Below, piece after piece: positions 1 to 6,000 of a stretch of 8,740 nt of DNA (the first letter of the stretch is position 1; every line of letters begins with the position of its first letter). This stretch comes from Candidatus Omnitrophota bacterium. GTDB lineage: Bacteria > Omnitrophota > Koll11 > VGKN01. The notes beneath the pieces were generated by a model that was given only the letters and a program-made list of their open reading frames with translations, did no database searches and was not told where the DNA came from. The position numbers were made by a program, and so were the translations under genes. The stretch is from assembly GCA_016867055.1 (NCBI GenBank), contig VGKN01000046.1, positions 1-8,740 of the forward strand, read 5' to 3'.

Positions 1-1
1 C

Positions 2-3000
2 CTGCTTGATATGGGAGTTAAGCCTGTATATAGACTTACCACTGCCTCAGGAAGGTCTATAAAGACCACTATAAATCATCCGTATTTAGTTAAGTTGGGA
101 GTTGGAAGGTGGAAGGCAGAAGGCAATGCTTTGAGCTTCAACCATCAACCTTCAACCTTTTCTCAATGGGTTAAGGTTAGTGAATTAAGGGTGGGTGATG
201 AGATTGCGGTGCCGAGAGAGATTAATGGGTGTGCTTACTTTTTATTTCCTTGCGATGGTCAATATACATCAGTAGAAAAACCACCCCTAGGATTATTAGC
301 GGAACGCTTAGCATTATCATCTTTAACTCTCTTGTTTTCTTGGTTGTATAAAGAAACTGCCAACTATAGATATAAGGCAGACAATTGCCAGTATAATTCT
401 CAAAAAATTAGGAAACTTTTCAAAAAAATAACTTGCCAGACCAACAGTAAAAATAGCAGTTCCGAGGTTAACAACCGCCTTTGCTATAAATTCTCTTCTT
501 ACCTCGTCTATAATTCTCATCTGGAGGAAATATATCATATCTTCAATAGACTGTCAAATATTTTTAAACTTTGCGTTGCAGAGATAACAGGAGTAATTAC
601 ACCACAAAAGGTTAAAGACCTAAAGGTAGGCGATGAGATTGCGGTGCCGAGAGAGATTAATGGGTATGCTTTTCCTTTGCCTGTCGGCGATACTCAAAAT
701 AAGCCATTGATAAAAGCCCTACAAGAATTATTAAGGAAGCCACTATTATTTCCATTATTATTCAACTCGTTTTATAGGATAGATGATTATCCCAGCAAAA
801 ATAAATATTATGCTCAAAATAGTAACAGCAATTCTCCAGAAGAACGGAAATTCTTTAAAGAAATAACTTGCCAATCCAATTATAAAGATAGCCTTGCCCA
901 AGTCGGTTGTTGTTTTGGCGATGAATTCTATCTTTTCTTCATGCAATATTTTCACTGTCAAAAAATATATTATGATTTAAAGAACCTGTCAAGGTTATTA
1001 TCCACTATACCTGAGGCCGAGGCAGAGGTACAAGGTTTACCTAGCACCGAGCACCGAGCACCGAGCACAGCCATCTTATGGGACAAAATTGTCTCAATAG
1101 AATACTGTGGCTATGAGCATGTTTACGATATTGAAGTAGACGGCACGCATAACTTTATTGGAAATGGCATATTTGCGCATAATACGTTTACAAAAAGTCC
1201 GCCGCCTGATGTAAGTTCTCTTCTTAGATTTTGGGAATTCTCTCCGGACTTATTTAGAAAAGATGAATTAATGCGACGGATGATAGATGCAGGAGTTTTT
1301 TCAGTGTCTGACCTGGAGTCTGACAGCGACCCAACAAAATCTTGGAATGCACTTTGCATCATTACTATTGCTAGATTAATGCGCCACCTCGGCATAAAAC
1401 CCGGAGACAGAGTAATAGAGTTTGGTCCAGGTCACTTCAGTGTTCCTGGAATTGTTGCCAGCTTCCTCGAGGCCCAGTTCTTGGGCATTGAAATTGAATC
1501 AGACCAGGTTAAAGAATTGCAGGAAGCCACTGCTCACCTTAGCCCTCGTCCGCACTATGAACATGCGGATGCCATAAAATACCCACTTGAGTCTGGGGCA
1601 TACCAGGTAGCCATAATGCTGGGTGTCTTCAGTCCGGACTTATCTCCAGAGGCCTCAAGGGATGGATTTGGGTCCACTCCAGATGAACAGAGGCAACTGG
1701 TACAGAAAGCGTTAGATGCGTTAGAGCCTGGAGGACGACTTGCCATTGGCGTGTATCCTTTTCAGGATTTGGAAGAAGCGATCCGTTTAATTACAGAAGT
1801 AGCAGATAAGCAAGAGATTACGGTTGAACGAGATAGAAGGTTCAATCTTCCTGTCGCCGGGTATAAGACAGCGGTCTTTATAGTTAGAAAGCTTTCTACC
1901 ACAGAGTCTCATATTTCCGGTGCCAAAGGAGCCGAGATATCATCAGCTGAAATTAAAGCTGACGAAGCGACTGATGTATCCAAGGGGAAAAAGACAAAGG
2001 CCATACCTATTTCCTCCACTGCTGTTGCTCAGGCATCAGACATAGTTCAACACATTGCCATAGAGCTGGGTAGGACAGGCGAAGAATATCGTCTTTGGCG
2101 TCAACGAGTTCAGCAAACTTTGAAAGAATTAGAGATGACAAAATTACAGTTTGTTAAGCCTTCCATGGCTCAAGATATCGAAGGTGCAGTAGAATTGCCG
2201 CTACCTGGTCTGTCACACCTTGTCTACACTTGTATGTCGCCTGGTCGTACTGAAAAAGATAAGGGCGCAGCAAGTTCAGCATATAAAAAATTATGTGATT
2301 TAATTGCCTCTTCTTTTTCAAATGATGAGGAGGACTACTCTGATAAGAGAAGAAGAAGTATCGGTATTCATGGGCTTGATGCATTACTTGCTGAGTATAA
2401 GGGACGAATTGATATAGGAGATTTAGACGAAGCTTATAGTGATGCAAAAGTCTGGGAAAAAGCGGTAAATGATATTATGGCAGGCAAAGAAGAAATAGAA
2501 GTTCCAAGAGTTCCGGAGGGAATAGAAGTAAGAATGGAAGCTCAAGGTTTGAGGCTATGGCGAGGATTCCATATATTGAGGCTATTGTATGGTCATATAA
2601 TTCCCAAACTTTTAGAAAAAGTCTATGAACAGGCTCAACAACTATGTCTTGAATTTGATAGTAACAAACTATTAGGTAAATTAAGGGAAAAGGCTGAGAA
2701 AATAGAGGTCCTCAGAGAAGAATGGGAAAAAGATTTTATTGCCAGAGCGGCACCCAATGATCCTAAAACTACAGCGATTTCGATTTTAGGTTTGGAGAAT
2801 ATTTTAAAGGTATTACATGAACTTGTTGTACAGAAGTCAGAGGCAGGTGGAGATGGAATTATAGAGCCTATAGTCCTTCGAGATATAGAACAAGCAAATG
2901 AGATGTTAAAATCTGGACAATATGAAATAGCTCAAGAGTTTTTGAGCCAATCCGTGGAAGTACTTGAAGGAGCCTACACTGCAGGACATTTTGAGGGCAT

Positions 3001-6000
3001 TATAACTGAGGAAGAATATCAAGAAATTCTAAGATTAATCCAAGATAAGTTAGATTCCGTCACGCCGCCCGCCGCCCGAGCCACCGCACCAGAAGAAGAG
3101 GTCGCATTGATAAATTGGACCATCGCTAAAGTTGGGAATTTTGACGAAATATATGCTGAAGAAGCGTTAAAATTCAGAGCTGACATCGTTTCTCATGTAG
3201 ACTTAACCGCTATTATTGAAGGAAGTTTCAAATATCCCCAATTTCATTTGATTGCTCAAGAGGTAAAGAGAAGGGTAGAGATGTTAAGAACTAAAGAAGA
3301 ACTTATCGCTGAAGCAAATAGAGTATTAGAGACTATGCCTGATGCCAGATCATGGAAAGTTATAGATATCGCCGCTGATATTACTCCTCAAACAATATGT
3401 AATATTTTCGGAAATGCAATTCAAGGCTTATCGCTAAATCTTGAACTAGCAATAGAAGATATTGCTAAATTTACCAGAGATAGAGAAGATATAATAGAGG
3501 GTTTATATAAGGCAATTATTTTATCTGAGGCGTGGAGAGAAGTTCATCAACCAGTCTCCGACGCACCACCAGCAACCCCCGCCGCGCCAGAACCAACCCC
3601 CACAACAGCCGCTGAAGTTTTTCTTTCTAAGATTGAAGAATTGGATGAACTTATTCAACAATGGGAGAAAATGTCCCCCGAACAATTCGAAGAAATGGAA
3701 ATATCAGACGATATAAAGAAGCTTGCAAAAAAAATATTAATTCTTTTTGCTAATACTCCTTTATTAAGTAATCTCCTCATTCCCACATCTCAAGGTAATA
3801 AAGTCTGGAAGATTTTATATATAAGCGGATTATTAACAACATATGAAATTTTAGAAGGAGATGAAATAAGAAAGAATTTTAAAATGAATATATATAAGGT
3901 TATAAAGGTTTATTTCATTCTTAGAGAAATGAAGTTAGACCTTATAGTTAAAACAGAGGAAGATGAAGAAGATGTTAGGGCTGTAGGAGTTATAACTACT
4001 GGGATGATAAAAAGGCTTAGCAGTTACCCTAAAGCATTTGTAGGATTAATAGGACATGAAGCTATGCATATTTTCAAAATGAGTTCTATAGAACTAAAGA
4101 CTTCAGAAGAATTTACAGAAAAGCAGGTACGTGAATTTTTATCTGATATTGGAGCATTGGCAATCTTCGAGCATTTAGATATAGATTCAAACGAATATTT
4201 AGATTTTATAGAAGGAGATTATAAAAGATACGATGAACGTCCTTCTCAACCAGGATTAGTAGCTGTTCCTGTTGAATGGACGCCAGAGTACCGAAGAGCT
4301 CGTGACTCACATTATCTGCCAAGAAGGACCCTTATCGAAAAAGTTGTACCTATGAAATCAGAATTACAATTGAGTTGGAAGCAAATTTTTACAATATTAG
4401 TAAATTATCATAATTCCTTAAAGACAATAGATGACTTCCAAAGATTTATTGATGGCGCATTGACTGAATTTACCCTGGTGTCCCCCGCCGCGCCAGAGAT
4501 GACACCTAAGGTCTTGGGAGAAACGGTGGGGAGGCTAAGGATAATACCAGATATAATTGGTAACTACAAGGCACTTTGGGAGGTCGGAGATGATGAAATC
4601 GTAGCCGTTGATTTTTATCCTACAGCGGATCCTACATTTAAAAGGCCTATGGGTATTATAAGCTGTAAGGAGCCCGCAGGACTATCGCATGCAGAGGTAA
4701 GGGCGCGCTTCTGGGGCATTCCTCACGTTATTGTTAGAAATTTAGATGAGCTAAAATCTTTTGATGGAAAATGGGTTTATATGAAGGTCTCAAAGGAGGG
4801 TGTGGAATTTAGGTTAGCCACTGAAAGCGAGATAGAAAATTGGCAGTCTTATAAGCCAAAATTGTCTAAACCTGTTCTTGCCGAGGTTGATTTAACAACC
4901 CCGGAAGATATTCTTTCGTCATTAACAGATACGGAAGATTACCGTCAGGCAGGGCATAAATTTACCAGCCTTAATGAAGCAGGCACGGCAATAACTCCAC
5001 TTATACCCGGTGCTATATTTAACCAGAGAATTAACTGGGGACCTGTGATTCCCTTTGCCACATACAGGCGTGTATTGGATGCAAACCCAGGGATTAAAGA
5101 GAGAATTTGTGAAATAGTAGAGAGTATTGATAATACTGATATAGATGACATCCAGACCAAATTAGCACAGATCCGCGATATAATAGAAGGTATGAAGATA
5201 CCCGATGGAATATGGAAGGAAATAAATGAGAGAGTAGGAGACAGAGGATATGAATATGTATATGTTAGATGCGGAACCAATGCCGAGGATTTGCCCGACT
5301 ACCCAGGGTTTGGCGCAGGGCTATACGGCACATTTCCTAATGTCAAAAGGCAAGATGTTAAGAAATATGTAAAAAAAGCGTGGGCGTCTATCTGGAACCT
5401 TGGCGCATATCTTGAAAGACAAAAATTAGATATAGACCACTTTTCTGTATATCCGGCAGTCCAGATATCGCCTTCAGTAGATGCCAAGTATGCATTTGTA
5501 ATACATACCGCAAACCCCGATGAATATAATCCAGATATTATGGTTATAGAGATTGTGCAGGGGTTAGGCGAGGGCTTGGTGGGCGATAAATGCCCAGGCA
5601 GGGCGCATCGCTATGTCTACGATAAGAAACAGGGTAGAATAGTTAGCTTTGAGCCAGCACAAAAAGACAGAAAGGTTGTGTTATGTAAAGAGGGTGGCGT
5701 GGAGATAGTCCCCGCAGATTACACAGACGATATATTTTTAAGAGATAGAGAAAATTCAAAATTAGCCCTTCGAATAGCAAGGGTTGCTATGATGATAGAA
5801 ATAAATTTTAATCGACCGCAGGATATAGAAGGTGCCATTACACCACTTGGAGCCTCTGATGAATTTATTATGATTATGCAATCAAGATCACAGGTAGGTT
5901 ATGACCGTTACCCCACTTCTTTTGAGGAATTTTATAGAGGCAATATTGCAAGAGTCTCAGACTTAATAAAGAAGTATAAAGTATCTTTTGATAGAGCGCT

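Larger units (their letters stand above)
173..1043 (+). repeat. In-frame tandem duplication inside the intein, 435-bp period
   Basis: Copy 1 runs from about 173 to 607 and copy 2 from 608 to about 1043. Both start with AAGGTTA and encode K-V-x-x-L-x-V-G-D-E-I-A-V-P-R-E-I-N-G. A 34-bp stretch is identical (197-230 and 632-665). The offset stays at 435 bp without gaps through the antisense stop codons (323 and 758), the aligned start codons (520 and 955) and the -35 elements (552-557 and 987-992). Near the far end a shared GCAGAG(A/G)TA segment (578 and 1022) shows the offset grown by 9 bp. Since 435 is 145 codons, the plus frame is kept. The Hint strand VGDEIAVPREING is thus present twice in the intein, which is unusual. 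The level of divergence says the duplication is not recent, although the 34-bp core is perfect. Confidence 0.9.
2..1183 (+). other. Intein (Hint domain), N-terminal block A missing, no homing endonuclease seen
   Basis: Residues 9-30 form block B, with the TxxH signature as T23-I24-N25-H26 followed by PYLV. The segment WVKVSELRVGDEIAVP (56-71) is the Hint strand that normally follows. Residues 366-394 give the C-terminal blocks: DKIVSIE, then VYDIEVDGTHNFIGNGIFAHN in two parts (374-385 and 386-394). H383, the penultimate H393 and terminal N394 are the usual splicing residues, and the next residue, T395, is a valid +1 nucleophile. The first block (Cys/Ser 1) lies before the window. A mini-intein needs about 100 residues between blocks B and F; here there are roughly 340. 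I see no LAGLIDADG or HNH motif in them. Instead the space holds a tandem duplication carrying antisense small genes and two heptad-repeat insertions. Splicing would join the off-window N-extein to the methyltransferase part. A related bacterial intein-like domain that cleaves rather than splices is an alternative. Confidence 0.9.

Noticed and set aside
297..318. Small hairpin AGCG-GAA-CGCT downstream of antisense gene copy 1 as a terminator
   Set aside because: The stem has only about 4 bp, no T run follows directly, and nothing similar is seen 435 bp away after copy 2.
956..961. A second TTGACA on the minus strand next to the copy 2 start
   Set aside because: It has no matching -10 element and no counterpart at the aligned position of copy 1; the aligned -35 is at 992-987.
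232..1010. Homing endonuclease (LAGLIDADG or HNH) in the intein
   Set aside because: No such motif is visible in the plus frame; this stretch is rich in Asn, Tyr, Cys and Ser, as expected of the complement of the minus-strand genes.
1043..1071. GCACCGA run as a CRISPR array
   Set aside because: Units are 7 bp with no spacers; it is a simple tandem repeat.
1123..1395. Minus-strand open frame of 90 codons across the splice junction and methyltransferase start
   Set aside because: It lies opposite well-supported coding sequence, has no paralogue, no promoter and no recognisable domain.
1555..1746. Minus-strand open frame of 63 codons
   Set aside because: Opposite the methyltransferase motifs; its Ser/Pro/Cys-rich product is a typical shadow.
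2154..2447. Minus-strand open frame of 97 codons
   Set aside because: His/Tyr/Gln-rich product with no domain, opposite the helical plus-strand region.
4945..5487. Two minus-strand open frames opposite the dikinase
   Set aside because: They mirror conserved ATP-binding sequence, including the AEDLPD segment, so selection is on the plus strand.
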